Assembly (NCBI RefSeq): GCF_945915435.1
Contig: NZ_CAMEFG010000008.1
Location: 1 to 64,000 of the forward strand
Reading direction: 5' to 3'
Length of the DNA: 64,000 nucleotides
Origin: an uncultured Paracoccus sp.
GTDB taxonomy: Bacteria; Pseudomonadota; Alphaproteobacteria; Rhodobacterales; Rhodobacteraceae
The position numbers and the translations under genes were made by a program. Of this stretch, positions 1 to 8,944 are shown one piece after another. The notes under the pieces were generated by a model. It was not told the origin of the DNA and did no database searches. It was given only the letters and a program-made list of their open reading frames with translations. Every line of letters begins with the position of its first letter. The first letter of the stretch is position 1.

Positions 1-80
<80 letters not shown>

Positions 81-263
81 CGCGCAACCCCGGTCGCATG
101 GACGCCGCCCCGACAAGGGCGGCGTCTTTGCGTCGGGTTCAGCGGCAAAAGGATCCCGGCATCCGCGAAGATCGCCCTGAAACAGGAGATTTTCGCCGTA
201 TCTAAGGCAAATTCCCCGGATTCGCTGCCACATGGCCCCGTCACGGACTGTTCCGGCAGCCTG

Positions 264-3200
264 TCAATGAAAGTCGCGGCTTGGAAACAGCCGCTTGGCC
301 TGTTCGCGCGGATGGCGTGCCGAGGCGCGGATGGGCGCGCGGGGGGCATTGTCGGCCTCGGGATGGGTGCACCCGACAGCCTCGCCAAGCGGATGGCCAA
401 GTTCGGAGAGGTGATGCGACAGGTCCTCGATCCGTTCAGCGATCAGATGGGCCACGATCCCCTCGCGCTGCAACCGTCCCCGCACCCGCAGCAGCCTGCC
501 GCCCATGACCTCGCGCCGGAAGCGTTCATAGATCTTGGGCCAGACGACGACATTCGAGACGCCGGTTTCGTCCTCGAGCGTCAGGAAGATCACGCCCGAG
601 GCCGTGCCGGGACGTTGCCGCGTGATGACCAGCCCGCAGACCGACAGGTGCCGCCGGGGCGTCCCCGGCAGTCGGTCATGCGCCGTCAGTCCGGGAATAG
701 CGGGGCGCAGCAGCGCCATCGGATGGGCGCGCAGGGTCAGACGGGTGGCGATGTAATCCTCGACCACCTCTTCGCCGGGATGCATCGCGGGCAGCATGAC
801 CGCCGGTTCACGGAGGCCCTCGCCGTCGATGGGATCGGCAAACAGCGGCAGGGGCGCAGGCGCGCGGATCGCCCGCACCGCCCATAGCGCATCGCGGCGC
901 GTCAGGCCCTGCCCGGCGAAGGCATCCGCTTCGGCCAGGCGTTCCAGCACCGCGGGCGCGATCCCGGCGCGCAGCCACAGGCTTTCAGGATCGGGATAGC
1001 CGTTGCCCCGCGCGCCCGCGATCCAGTCGGCATCCTCCTGGCGGAAACCCTTGATCTGGCGAAACCCCAGCCGCAACGCCAGCGCCCCGTCGGCGCGGCG
1101 TTCCAGCGTGTTGTCCCATGCGCTGTGGTTGACGCAGACGGGCCGCACCTCGACCCCGTGGTCACGGGCGTCGCGCACAAGCTGGGCGGGGGCGTAGAAA
1201 CCCATCGGCTGGCTGTTCAGCAGCGCACAGGTGAAGATCGCCGGATGACGGCATTTCAACCAGGACGACACATAGGTCAGCAGCGCAAAGGCCGCCGCGT
1301 GGCTTTCGGGAAAGCCGTAATCGGCAAAGCCCTCGATCTGCGAAAAGCAGCGTTCGGCCACCTCGCGCCCATAGTTGTTGGCCATCATCCCGGCGATGAA
1401 CTTGTCACGGTGCTGCCCGATGGTCCCCATGCGCCGGAACGAGGCAAGCGAGCGGCGCAGATGGTCCGCTTCCTCGGCGGTATAACCCGCGCCGATCTCG
1501 GCGATACGCAGGGCCTGTTCCTGAAACAGCGGCACGCCAAGCGTCTTGCTGGTGATCGCCTCCAACGCGGGGCCGAAAGGCTCGGCCTGCTCCTGTCCCT
1601 GGCGGCGGCGGATATAGGGCTTGACCATGCCGCCCTGGATCGGGCCGGGGCGGACGATGGCGACCTCGATCACCAGGTCATAGAAGTCGCGCGGCTGCAT
1701 CCGGGGCAGGAAATTCATCTGCGCCCGGCTTTCGACCTGGAACACGCCCACGGCATCGGCGCGGCACAGCATGTCATAGGTCGGCCCGTCGCCCTGCGGG
1801 ACCGAGGCGATGGAATGGCGCATGCCCTCGTGCCGTTCCAGCAGTTCGAACGCCTTGCGGATGCAGGTCAGCATCCCCAGGGCCAGGACATCGACCTTGA
1901 GGATGCCAAGCGCGTCGATGTCGTCCTTGTCCCATTCGATGCAGGTGCGCCCGGCCATTGCGGCATTGCCGATGGGGCACAGCGCGTCCAGCCGCCCGCG
2001 CGTGATGACGAAGCCGCCGACATGCTGCGACAGGTGGCGCGGAAAGCCGATGATCTCGCGGATCAGGCGCAGGGTCAGGGCCAGCCGCCGCTGGGTCGGG
2101 TCAAGGCCAAGCTCGCGCATCCTTTCAGGGTCCGCGCCGCCATTCGTCAGCCCCCAGATCTGGCCCGAAAGGCTGGCGATCAGGTCCTGCGACAGCCCCA
2201 TGACCTTGCCCACTTCGCGGATCGCCGCGCGGGAACGGAAATGGATCACCGTCGCGCACAGCCCGGCGCGGTGGCGTCCGTATTTTTCATAGATCCACTG
2301 GATGACTTCCTCGCGCCGCTCATGCTCGAAATCGACGTCGATATCGGGCGGCTCATTGCGGTGGCGCGAGATGAAGCGCTCGAACACCATGCCGATGGTG
2401 CCGGGATCGACATCGGTGATGCCAAGCGCCCAGCAGATGATCGAATTCGCCGCCGAGCCGCGCCCCTGGCACAGGATGCCAAGCCCGCGCGCATGGGAAA
2501 CGATGTCGTGGACGGTCAGGAAATAAGGAGCATAGCCCAGTTCCGCCACGATGGACAATTCCCTGTCCAGCTTGCCGCGTTCATCCCGGCCAGGGCGGCC
2601 CCGGCGGCGTTCCAGCCCAGCGCGGGCAAGGCGTTCCAGCCGGGACTGGGGCGTTTCGCCGGTCCCGGCCTCATCGGGATAGACATAGCCCAACTGCCCC
2701 AGGTCGAAGCCGCAGCGCCCCGCGATCTCGACCGAGCGGTGCAGCGCGGCGGGATGGCGGCGAAACAGCCGCGCCATGTCACCGGCCCCCTTCAGCCGCC
2801 GCTCGCCGTTCAGCAGGGCGCGGGTGCCGATATGGTCGATGGTCAGCCCCTCGCGCATGCAGGTCAGCACATCGGCCAGCGGGCGGCGCGAGGCGCGATG
2901 CATCAGCACATCCCCCACCGCCACCATCGGCGCGCAAGCCGCCCGCGCCAGCGCGGCGCATTCGTCGAACCAGGCCTGATCGGTGCCGTCATAACGCGGC
3001 GCGGCACCGGTAAAGACATGGCCCGGATAGCGCCGCGCCATCGCCCGGATCGCCTCTGCCGCGCTGGCGCCGGGACAGGGCAGCGCGATCAGGATCATGC
3101 CGCGGCAATGGCCCAGCAGGTCGGACGGCGTCAGGCGGCATTCCCCCTTTTGCGCCCGCCGCTTGCCCCGTGACAGCAGCCGCGACAGGCGATGCCATGC

Positions 3201-3518
3201 GGGCAGGTCGGTGGGCAGCGCCAGCCATTCGACCCCGCAGCCCTGCACGATCAGCCGCGCGCCCGCGATCAGCCGGGGCAGCCCGACCGGCACCTGCGCC
3301 TGACCCGTGGGCAGCGCCTCGGCCTGCTGACGCAGGTTGCGCAGCGCCGACCAGGCCCGCACCACCCCGGCGACCGAGTTGCGGTCGGTGATCGCGATCG
3401 CCTCCAACCCCAGTTCGGCGGCGCGCAGGACCAGTTCCTCGGGATGCGAGGCGCCGGTCAGAAAGGTGAAATTCGTCGTCACGCACAATTCGGCATAGCG
3501 GGGCGCGCGGCGGGTCAC
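264..3518 (-). CDS. dnaE2: Error-prone DNA polymerase DnaE2 (ImuC)
   Basis: PHP and Pol III alpha motifs (RYAELCVTTNFTFLTGASHPEELV, CQGRGSAANSIICWALGITDVDP, PPDIDVDFEHERREEVIQ); likely GTG start overlapping the imuB stop. Confidence 0.95.
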   Translation of the reverse strand: MTRRAPRYAELCVTTNFTFLTGASHPEELVLRAAELGLEAIAITDRNSVAGVVRAWSALRNLRQQAEALPTGQAQVPVGLPRLIAGARLIVQGCGVEWLALPTDLPAWHRLSRLLSRGKRRAQKGECRLTPSDLLGHCRGMILIALPCPGASAAEAIRAMARRYPGHVFTGAAPRYDGTDQAWFDECAALARAACAPMVAVGDVLMHRASRRPLADVLTCMREGLTIDHIGTRALLNGERRLKGAGDMARLFRRHPAALHRSVEIAGRCGFDLGQLGYVYPDEAGTGETPQSRLERLARAGLERRRGRPGRDERGKLDRELSIVAELGYAPYFLTVHDIVSHARGLGILCQGRGSAANSIICWALGITDVDPGTIGMVFERFISRHRNEPPDIDVDFEHERREEVIQWIYEKYGRHRAGLCATVIHFRSRAAIREVGKVMGLSQDLIASLSGQIWGLTNGGADPERMRELGLDPTQRRLALTLRLIREIIGFPRHLSQHVGGFVITRGRLDALCPIGNAAMAGRTCIEWDKDDIDALGILKVDVLALGMLTCIRKAFELLERHEGMRHSIASVPQGDGPTYDMLCRADAVGVFQVESRAQMNFLPRMQPRDFYDLVIEVAIVRPGPIQGGMVKPYIRRRQGQEQAEPFGPALEAITSKTLGVPLFQEQALRIAEIGAGYTAEEADHLRRSLASFRRMGTIGQHRDKFIAGMMANNYGREVAERCFSQIEGFADYGFPESHAAAFALLTYVSSWLKCRHPAIFTCALLNSQPMGFYAPAQLVRDARDHGVEVRPVCVNHSAWDNTLERRADGALALRLGFRQIKGFRQEDADWIAGARGNGYPDPESLWLRAGIAPAVLERLAEADAFAGQGLTRRDALWAVRAIRAPAPLPLFADPIDGEGLREPAVMLPAMHPGEEVVEDYIATRLTLRAHPMALLRPAIPGLTAHDRLPGTPRRHLSVCGLVITRQRPGTASGVIFLTLEDETGVSNVVVWPKIYERFRREVMGGRLLRVRGRLQREGIVAHLIAERIEDLSHHLSELGHPLGEAVGCTHPEADNAPRAPIRASARHPREQAKRLFPSRDFH

Positions 3519-5011
3519 AGGAATTCCCCCTGAACGAACCAGCCGGGGTCCTGCGGGGTATGGAACAGCCACAGCCGCCAGCCCTCATGCGTCTGGACGC
3601 GCCAGTAATCGCGGATGCCGCACGGCCAGTCCCCTTCCCCGTCACCGTCCCACCATTGCGGCGCGATACGTTCGGGGCCGGTGGCATGGGCCACGGTCAG
3701 GTCCATGCGTCGCCAGCGAAAGCAGCCGGGCGGGTTGGTGTCGCCGCAGATGGTGACGGGTTCGGGCGGGAAGATGCGCAGCGGACGGGGGCGGCCCGGC
3801 TGCCATTCCGCAACCCCTTCGGGATGCCCATCCGCGGCGGGCACCAGCGCAAAGCTGCGCTCGGGCAGGTGGCTGTCCACGGGACGATAGCGCAGGATGT
3901 TGTCCAGCCCGATCCGCGTCCCGATCCGGGTGACCAGTTCGGCCAGCCTTGCCCCATCCCCGGTATCCGAGCCGCCGGCCTGACGCATGGACAGGGGTTC
4001 GGCCAGCGTCACCTCAAGCCGCAACCGGTCGATGCCGAAACCCGCATCCACCTTGTCCACGTCGCGGGCGAACAGCGGCAGGATGCGCCCCGGATCGCGC
4101 ATCGCCGCCGCTAGCCGCAGCGTGATCGCGCAGCTTTCGCGATCCACCCGCCGCAGGGTCAGCCGCAGGGCGCGCGCACCGGCCTGCTGCCGCGCCAGCC
4201 GCGCGCAGACCGTATCCAGCAGCCGCGCGATGCCCGCCATGACGTCCCTGCTCAGCCCGATCGGCTCGGGCAGGGCCAGGCTGGCCGAATAGCGCGGCGG
4301 CAGGGCGGGGATCGAGACAGGCTCGGGCCGGTGCCCCAGGGCCTGGTCCAGGCGCGCCAACAACTCCGCCCCGAAGCGCCGCGCCAAGGGTGCGCGCGGT
4401 GCGCGGGCCAGCGCCCCGATGCTGCGCAGGCCCAGCCTTTGCAGGGCGATCACCGTTGCCTCGTCCAGCCGCAGCCCGGCGACCGGCAGCGCCTCGATGG
4501 CAGTCAGGGTTTCCCCCGGCGGCGCGATCCCCGGCTTCGCGCGCCCTGCCGCATGATGCGCCAGCGCCCATGCCGCCCCGCGCGTATCGGCCAGCCCCAG
4601 CCGGGCACCGATCCCCGCCCGCCCCAGCCGCGCGGACATGTCGGCCAGCATCGGTGCCTCTCCGCCCCGCAGATGGGCGGCGCCGGTCACGTCCAGCACC
4701 AGCCCGTCCGCCCCGTCCGGCCCGACCCAAGGGCAATAGCGCATCGCCCAACGGCGCAGGGTCTCCAGCATGCGGGCATCGGCGGCGGCATCGGCCTCGG
4801 CGCTTTGCAGGTCGGGACAGAGCGCGCGGGCCTCGGACAGGGGCATGCCGCGCACCAGCCCGCGCGCAAGCGCCTGCCCGTTCAGGCAGCCGACGCGCCA
4901 GGCGTTGCCATCCCTGACCCCCACGGCGAACGGTCCCGCCACCGGTCGGGCGCGCAGGATCCGGTCGCTGGGCAGCCGGGGAAGCCATATCGAAACGATT
5001 CGCCGCTGCAT
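3515..5011 (-). CDS. imuB: ImuB, catalytically inactive Y-family polymerase-like protein
   Basis: [18 protein letters not shown] start, Y-family-like architecture, directly upstream of dnaE2. Confidence 0.9.
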   Translation of the reverse strand: MQRRIVSIWLPRLPSDRILRARPVAGPFAVGVRDGNAWRVGCLNGQALARGLVRGMPLSEARALCPDLQSAEADAAADARMLETLRRWAMRYCPWVGPDGADGLVLDVTGAAHLRGGEAPMLADMSARLGRAGIGARLGLADTRGAAWALAHHAAGRAKPGIAPPGETLTAIEALPVAGLRLDEATVIALQRLGLRSIGALARAPRAPLARRFGAELLARLDQALGHRPEPVSIPALPPRYSASLALPEPIGLSRDVMAGIARLLDTVCARLARQQAGARALRLTLRRVDRESCAITLRLAAAMRDPGRILPLFARDVDKVDAGFGIDRLRLEVTLAEPLSMRQAGGSDTGDGARLAELVTRIGTRIGLDNILRYRPVDSHLPERSFALVPAADGHPEGVAEWQPGRPRPLRIFPPEPVTICGDTNPPGCFRWRRMDLTVAHATGPERIAPQWWDGDGEGDWPCGIRDYWRVQTHEGWRLWLFHTPQDPGWFVQGEFL

Positions 5012-5023
5012 GCCTTCATTTAT

Positions 5024-5038
5024 GTTCCCTTTTTGTTC
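5024..5038 (-). promoter_or_regulatory. Alphaproteobacterial LexA (SOS) box GTTC-N7-GTTC / GAAC-N7-GAAC
   Basis: GTTCCCTTTTTGTTC exactly fits the direct-repeat SOS box, 13 bp upstream of the imuB start. Confidence 0.8.
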
Positions 5039-5166
5039 TTATTAATGCCCGGCGCGATCCCTGTCGAGTCCCCGCCCCTTTCCTTTCTGGCCCGCACCGG
5101 GGAAAGCGGCTAGAAGGACCGTGGATGATTGGGACGGACGCGCCGTCACTTGCCCGAGAGGACCTT

Positions 5167-6450
5167 ATGACCGACACCGGATTCTTCACACAACCGCTTG
5201 ATTCCCGCGACCCCGAGATCTTCGACGCCATCGGCAAGGAGCTTGGCCGCCAGCGCGACGAGATCGAACTGATCGCCTCGGAAAACATCGTCAGCCGCGC
5301 GGTGTTGCAGGCGCAGGGCAGCGTCCTGACCAACAAATACGCCGAGGGCTATCCGGGCAAGCGCTATTACGGCGGCTGCCAATATGTCGATATCGTCGAG
5401 ACGCTGGCGATCGAACGCGCGAAGAAGCTGTTCGGCTGCGAATTCGCCAACGTCCAGCCCAACAGCGGCAGCCAGATGAACCAGGCGGTGTTCCTGGCGC
5501 TGTTGCAGCCGGGCGATACCTTCATGGGGCTGGACCTGAACTCGGGCGGGCACCTGACGCATGGCTCGCCGGTCAACATGTCGGGCAAGTGGTTCAACGT
5601 GGTCAGCTATGGCGTGCGCCAGCAGGATCAATTGCTGGACATGGACGAGATCCGCGCCAAGGCGCACGAACACAAGCCCAAGCTGATCGTTGCGGGCGGC
5701 ACCGCCTATTCGCGCATCTGGGACTGGGCCGAATTCCGCAAGATCGCGGATGAGGTCGGCGCCTGGCTGATGGTGGACATGGCCCATATCGCGGGGCTGG
5801 TCGCGGGCGGTCAGCACCCTTCGCCCCTGCCCCATGCCCATGTCGTGACCACGACCACGCATAAGTCGCTGCGCGGCCCGCGCGGCGGCATGGTGCTGAC
5901 CAACGACGCCGATATCGCGAAAAAGATCAACAGCGCCGTGTTCCCCGGCTTGCAGGGCGGCCCGCTGATGCATGTCATCGCCGCCAAGGCCGTGGCCTTC
6001 CGCGAGGCGCTCGAGCCGGGCTTCAAGGACTACGCCGCGCAGGTCGTCGGCAATGCCCGCGCGATGGCGGACGAACTCATGAAGGGGGGCATCGACATCG
6101 TGTCGGGCGGCACCGACAACCACCTGTGCCTGGCCGATCTGCGTCCCAAGGGCGTGACCGGCAAGGCGACCGAGGCCGCGCTTGGCCGCGCCAACATCAC
6201 CTGCAACAAGAACGGCGTGCCTTTCGATCCCGAAAAGCCCTTCGTGACCAGCGGCATCCGCCTTGGCGCACCGGCAGGCACCACGCGCGGCTTCGGCGAG
6301 GCCGAGTTCCGCCAGATCGCCCGCTGGATCGTCGAGGTCGTCGATGGGCTGGCCGCCAATGGCGAGGAAGGCAATGGCGCAATCGAGGCCAAGGTCAAGG
6401 CCGAGGTGCAAGCCCTCTGCGCCCGCTTCCCGCTTTACGAAGGGCTGTAA
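5167..6450 (+). CDS. glyA: Serine hydroxymethyltransferase
   Basis: PLP-enzyme motifs [45 protein letters not shown]; start chosen at MTDTGFFTQ. Confidence 0.97.
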   Translation: MTDTGFFTQPLDSRDPEIFDAIGKELGRQRDEIELIASENIVSRAVLQAQGSVLTNKYAEGYPGKRYYGGCQYVDIVETLAIERAKKLFGCEFANVQPNSGSQMNQAVFLALLQPGDTFMGLDLNSGGHLTHGSPVNMSGKWFNVVSYGVRQQDQLLDMDEIRAKAHEHKPKLIVAGGTAYSRIWDWAEFRKIADEVGAWLMVDMAHIAGLVAGGQHPSPLPHAHVVTTTTHKSLRGPRGGMVLTNDADIAKKINSAVFPGLQGGPLMHVIAAKAVAFREALEPGFKDYAAQVVGNARAMADELMKGGIDIVSGGTDNHLCLADLRPKGVTGKATEAALGRANITCNKNGVPFDPEKPFVTSGIRLGAPAGTTRGFGEAEFRQIARWIVEVVDGLAANGEEGNGAIEAKVKAEVQALCARFPLYEGL

Positions 6451-6461
6451 GGCCCAAGCTT

Positions 6462-6491
6462 GCGGCATTGCGGCGATCCCCGCAATGCCGC
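6462..6491 (+). terminator. Perfect 12-bp stem hairpin downstream of glyA
   Basis: GCGGCATTGCGG-CGATCC-CCGCAATGCCGC, 12 bp after the stop codon; no clear T tract. Confidence 0.5.
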
Positions 6492-6569
6492 CCCTTCGCC
6501 CTTTGCCGCCCCCGTCCTTTTGCGAGCTGCTGAAAAATCAGTGCAACAGGGCGGCGCAGGCCAGAAGGC

Positions 6570-6608
6570 GGAAGCCAGGAAGCCGGAAGCCGGAAGCCGG
6601 AAGCCGGG
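6570..6608. repeat. 7-bp tandem repeat (GGAAGCC)n
   Basis: Five units, the first separated by one extra base, in the glyA 3' intergenic region. Confidence 0.85.
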
Positions 6609-6764
6609 AAATCCGCCTTCAACTCGACCGAAAACACCCCGTTTTTCAGACCGATCTTCGTCAGATCTGCAACGGCTTCCGCTGCGACTCCCCGTTAAAA
6701 ACATGTTTATCAAACGGTTATCGCATTCACGCAGACCGGACCTTGCCGCTGTCCGGCGCCGCCG

Positions 6765-6935
6765 CTTGCCCCTCGCGCGCCGGTGCGGGCGGGATCAGCG
6801 CGCCTGCGGAAAAGACGGCTTGACCTCCTACCTTGCCCCTCACGCGCGGGGGCGGGCGGGATCAACCCATTGAAATGCCTCGCGCATGGCGTGACGCTTA
6901 CCCTTCGCGCGCCATTGCGGGCAGGATCGGCATTC
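6765..6935. repeat. Three direct copies of a ~36-bp REP-like element at 65-67 bp spacing
   Basis: CTTGCCCCTCGCGCGCCGGTGCGGGCGGGATCA / CTTGCCCCTCACGCGCGGGGGCGGGCGGGATCA / CTTACCCTTCGCGCGCCATTGCGGGCAGGATCG at 6765, 6832, 6897. Confidence 0.75.
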
Positions 6936-6953
6936 GACCCCGCCCGGAACGCC

Positions 6954-7337
6954 TCAGACGTGACCGCGCAGCACCATCAGCCAGACCGCCAGCGCACCGA
7001 TCAGCAGCAAGGCCAGCGCGAGCGAGGCCCCGACCGAGATCGCACCGCCCTTCCACCTCGACGCCGCGCCAAGTGGCCGCAGGTGCCGCAGCAGCACATC
7101 ATGCGCGCGCACCAGCCGCGCCATGTCCTGCTGGCGCGCAAGGCGGGGGGCATCGACCAGCACATCGGCCTGCGCAAGCAGATGCGCCTGTCTGCGCAGC
7201 TTGCGCGGCAAGGCGCCCCCGCGCCTGCGCATCATCGCGGACAGGTTGACCCTCTCGCCCCGCCGCGCGCCGCCGAAGCGTGAAACCATCAGCGCAGCGA
7301 CCTCGTCTGCCATGCTGCGGATGTCTTCTGTCGCCAT
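6954..7337 (-). CDS. Hypothetical protein with C-terminal transmembrane helix
   Basis: 127-aa ORF; basic N-terminal region, hydrophobic SVGASLALALLLIGALAVWLMVL near C-terminus. Confidence 0.65.
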   Translation of the reverse strand: MATEDIRSMADEVAALMVSRFGGARRGERVNLSAMMRRRGGALPRKLRRQAHLLAQADVLVDAPRLARQQDMARLVRAHDVLLRHLRPLGAASRWKGGAISVGASLALALLLIGALAVWLMVLRGHV

Positions 7338-7424
7338 GTCGCCTTCCTTCGCCGAATTTCCGCCCCCGGCTCTGGTTGAGGTCGAGGCAGGACGCTACTA
7401 TCGCCCCAAAACACGGGTGATGCG

Positions 7425-8192
7425 ATGCTGACATATACAACGACGGGGCAGGCTTCGGAACAGCCTGCGGTAATCCTTGTGCATGGGCTGTTCGGCTCGG
7501 GGCGCAATCTTGGCGGAATCGCGCGCAGGCTGGACCAGGGGCGGCAGGTGGTCTCGGTGGACATGCGCAACCACGGCGACAGCTTTCACAGCGACGAACA
7601 CGACTATCCGGCATTGGCCGATGACCTGGCCCAGGTCATCGCCGCACATGGCGGGCAGGCGGATGTCGTAGGGCATTCGATGGGCGGCAAGGCCTCGATG
7701 ACACTGGCGCTGACCCGGCCCGAGATGGTCCGCAGGCTGGCCGTCCTGGACATCGCGCCGCTTCGCTACGGCCACAGCCAGAACGACCTGATCGACGCGA
7801 TGGAAGCGCTGGACCTGCATGATCTGACCCTGCGTTCCGAGGCCGACCGCCGCCTTGCCGCGCGGATCGACGAGCCGGGCGTGCGCGCCTTCCTGCTGCA
7901 ATCGCTGGACCTGAAGTCGCAACCCCCGCGCTGGAAGATGAACCTGACCGCGCTGCGGCGGAACATGGACAGGCTGACCGGCTGGCCCCAGGGGTTGCCC
8001 ACGGGCAGCTTTCACGGCCCCGCCCTTTTCCTGGCGGGCGCGCAATCCGATTACTGCCCATCCGAAGGCGTCGACGCGATCCGGCGATATTTCCCGCAGG
8101 CCGAGGTCAGCTTCCTTGAGGGCGCGGGCCATTGGCTGCATGCCGAAAAACCGCAAGAGACCGGGGACGCGCTGGCCGCCTTCCTGTCCTGA
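7425..8192 (+). CDS. Alpha/beta hydrolase, YbfF-like esterase
   Basis: ILVHGLFGSGRNL, VVSVDMRNHGDSFH, VVGHSMGGKASM nucleophile elbow, GAGHWLHAEKP. Confidence 0.9.
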   Translation: MLTYTTTGQASEQPAVILVHGLFGSGRNLGGIARRLDQGRQVVSVDMRNHGDSFHSDEHDYPALADDLAQVIAAHGGQADVVGHSMGGKASMTLALTRPEMVRRLAVLDIAPLRYGHSQNDLIDAMEALDLHDLTLRSEADRRLAARIDEPGVRAFLLQSLDLKSQPPRWKMNLTALRRNMDRLTGWPQGLPTGSFHGPALFLAGAQSDYCPSEGVDAIRRYFPQAEVSFLEGAGHWLHAEKPQETGDALAAFLS

Positions 8193-8194
8193 GT

Positions 8195-8494
8195 TCAGCA
8201 CCTTAGCGCGATCCGCCCTTCGCCCGTGTCGCCGGGCAGGCGCGTGCGCAGGCTGCCGCGCACCGCATGGCATCCCGTCACCTGTTCCGCCGCCTGATAC
8301 ATCCGCAAGGGCACCGCGTCGCGGGCGCGGCGGTGAAGGTAGCCCATGCGGATCACCTCGGCCTCCTGCCCGCGGCGGATGACGGTGAAATCCATCCCGC
8401 CGACGTTCACCCGCTGAGGGACCGCGCCCGCGAAATCCGGCGCGGGCGAGGCGCAGGCGGCAAGGAAAAGGACAAGAATCAGCATCATCCGCAT
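8195..8494 (-). CDS. Small putative lipoprotein
   Basis: MRMMLILVLFLAACASP lipobox; start chosen internally to the ORF. Confidence 0.65.
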   Translation of the reverse strand: MRMMLILVLFLAACASPAPDFAGAVPQRVNVGGMDFTVIRRGQEAEVIRMGYLHRRARDAVPLRMYQAAEQVTGCHAVRGSLRTRLPGDTGEGRIALRC

Positions 8495-8701
8495 GGGGCC
8501 AGCCTGGACCAAAACCCTGAACCTGCGGTTAACACGCACAGGAAAAAGCGAAAAACCGGGCTTGCCCCCAGCCGAAAGGCGGGTAAATCAGCAGGCAACC
8601 CGGTCAGAGAAAATTCGCCGCTCGCGTGACCGTTACGGGATTTTGAACGCTCTTGCGCTTATCTTGCCGGACCAGGGACAGTGACGAAAGGACAAGAACA
8701 A

Positions 8702-8944
8702 ATGCGCAATCTTCACCTTCTTGCCGCCGCCCTTGCCGTGACGGCGGTTTCCGCCTGCGAAACGGTTCAGGGCGCTGGCCGCGACATGCAGACCGCAAGC
8801 CAGATGGTTTCGCAATATTACAACGGGCAGGGCTATGGGCAGGACCCTGGCCAGCCGGGCTATGGCCAGTCCTATCAGCAACCCGGCCAGCCGATGGTCC
8901 AGGACCCCTTTGCGAACCAGCCCGCGCCGGTCCCGACCTATTGA
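8702..8944 (+). CDS. Entericidin-like small lipoprotein with Gln/Gly/Tyr-rich tail
   Basis: MRNLHLLAAALAVTAVSACETVQGAGRDMQTAS resembles the entericidin EcnA/B core; tail GYGQDPGQPGYGQSYQQPGQP. Confidence 0.7.
   Translation: MRNLHLLAAALAVTAVSACETVQGAGRDMQTASQMVSQYYNGQGYGQDPGQPGYGQSYQQPGQPMVQDPFANQPAPVPTY

Noticed and set aside
1125-3173. 682-aa plus-strand ORF opposite dnaE2
   Set aside because: Antisense shadow ORF of high-GC coding sequence; dnaE2 has clear protein motifs on the other strand
5146-6468. 440-aa minus-strand ORF
   Set aside because: Antisense to glyA
6765-6935. Possible CRISPR array
   Set aside because: Only three diverged repeats, no cas genes, spacers resemble local GC-rich sequence; kept as REP-like repeat
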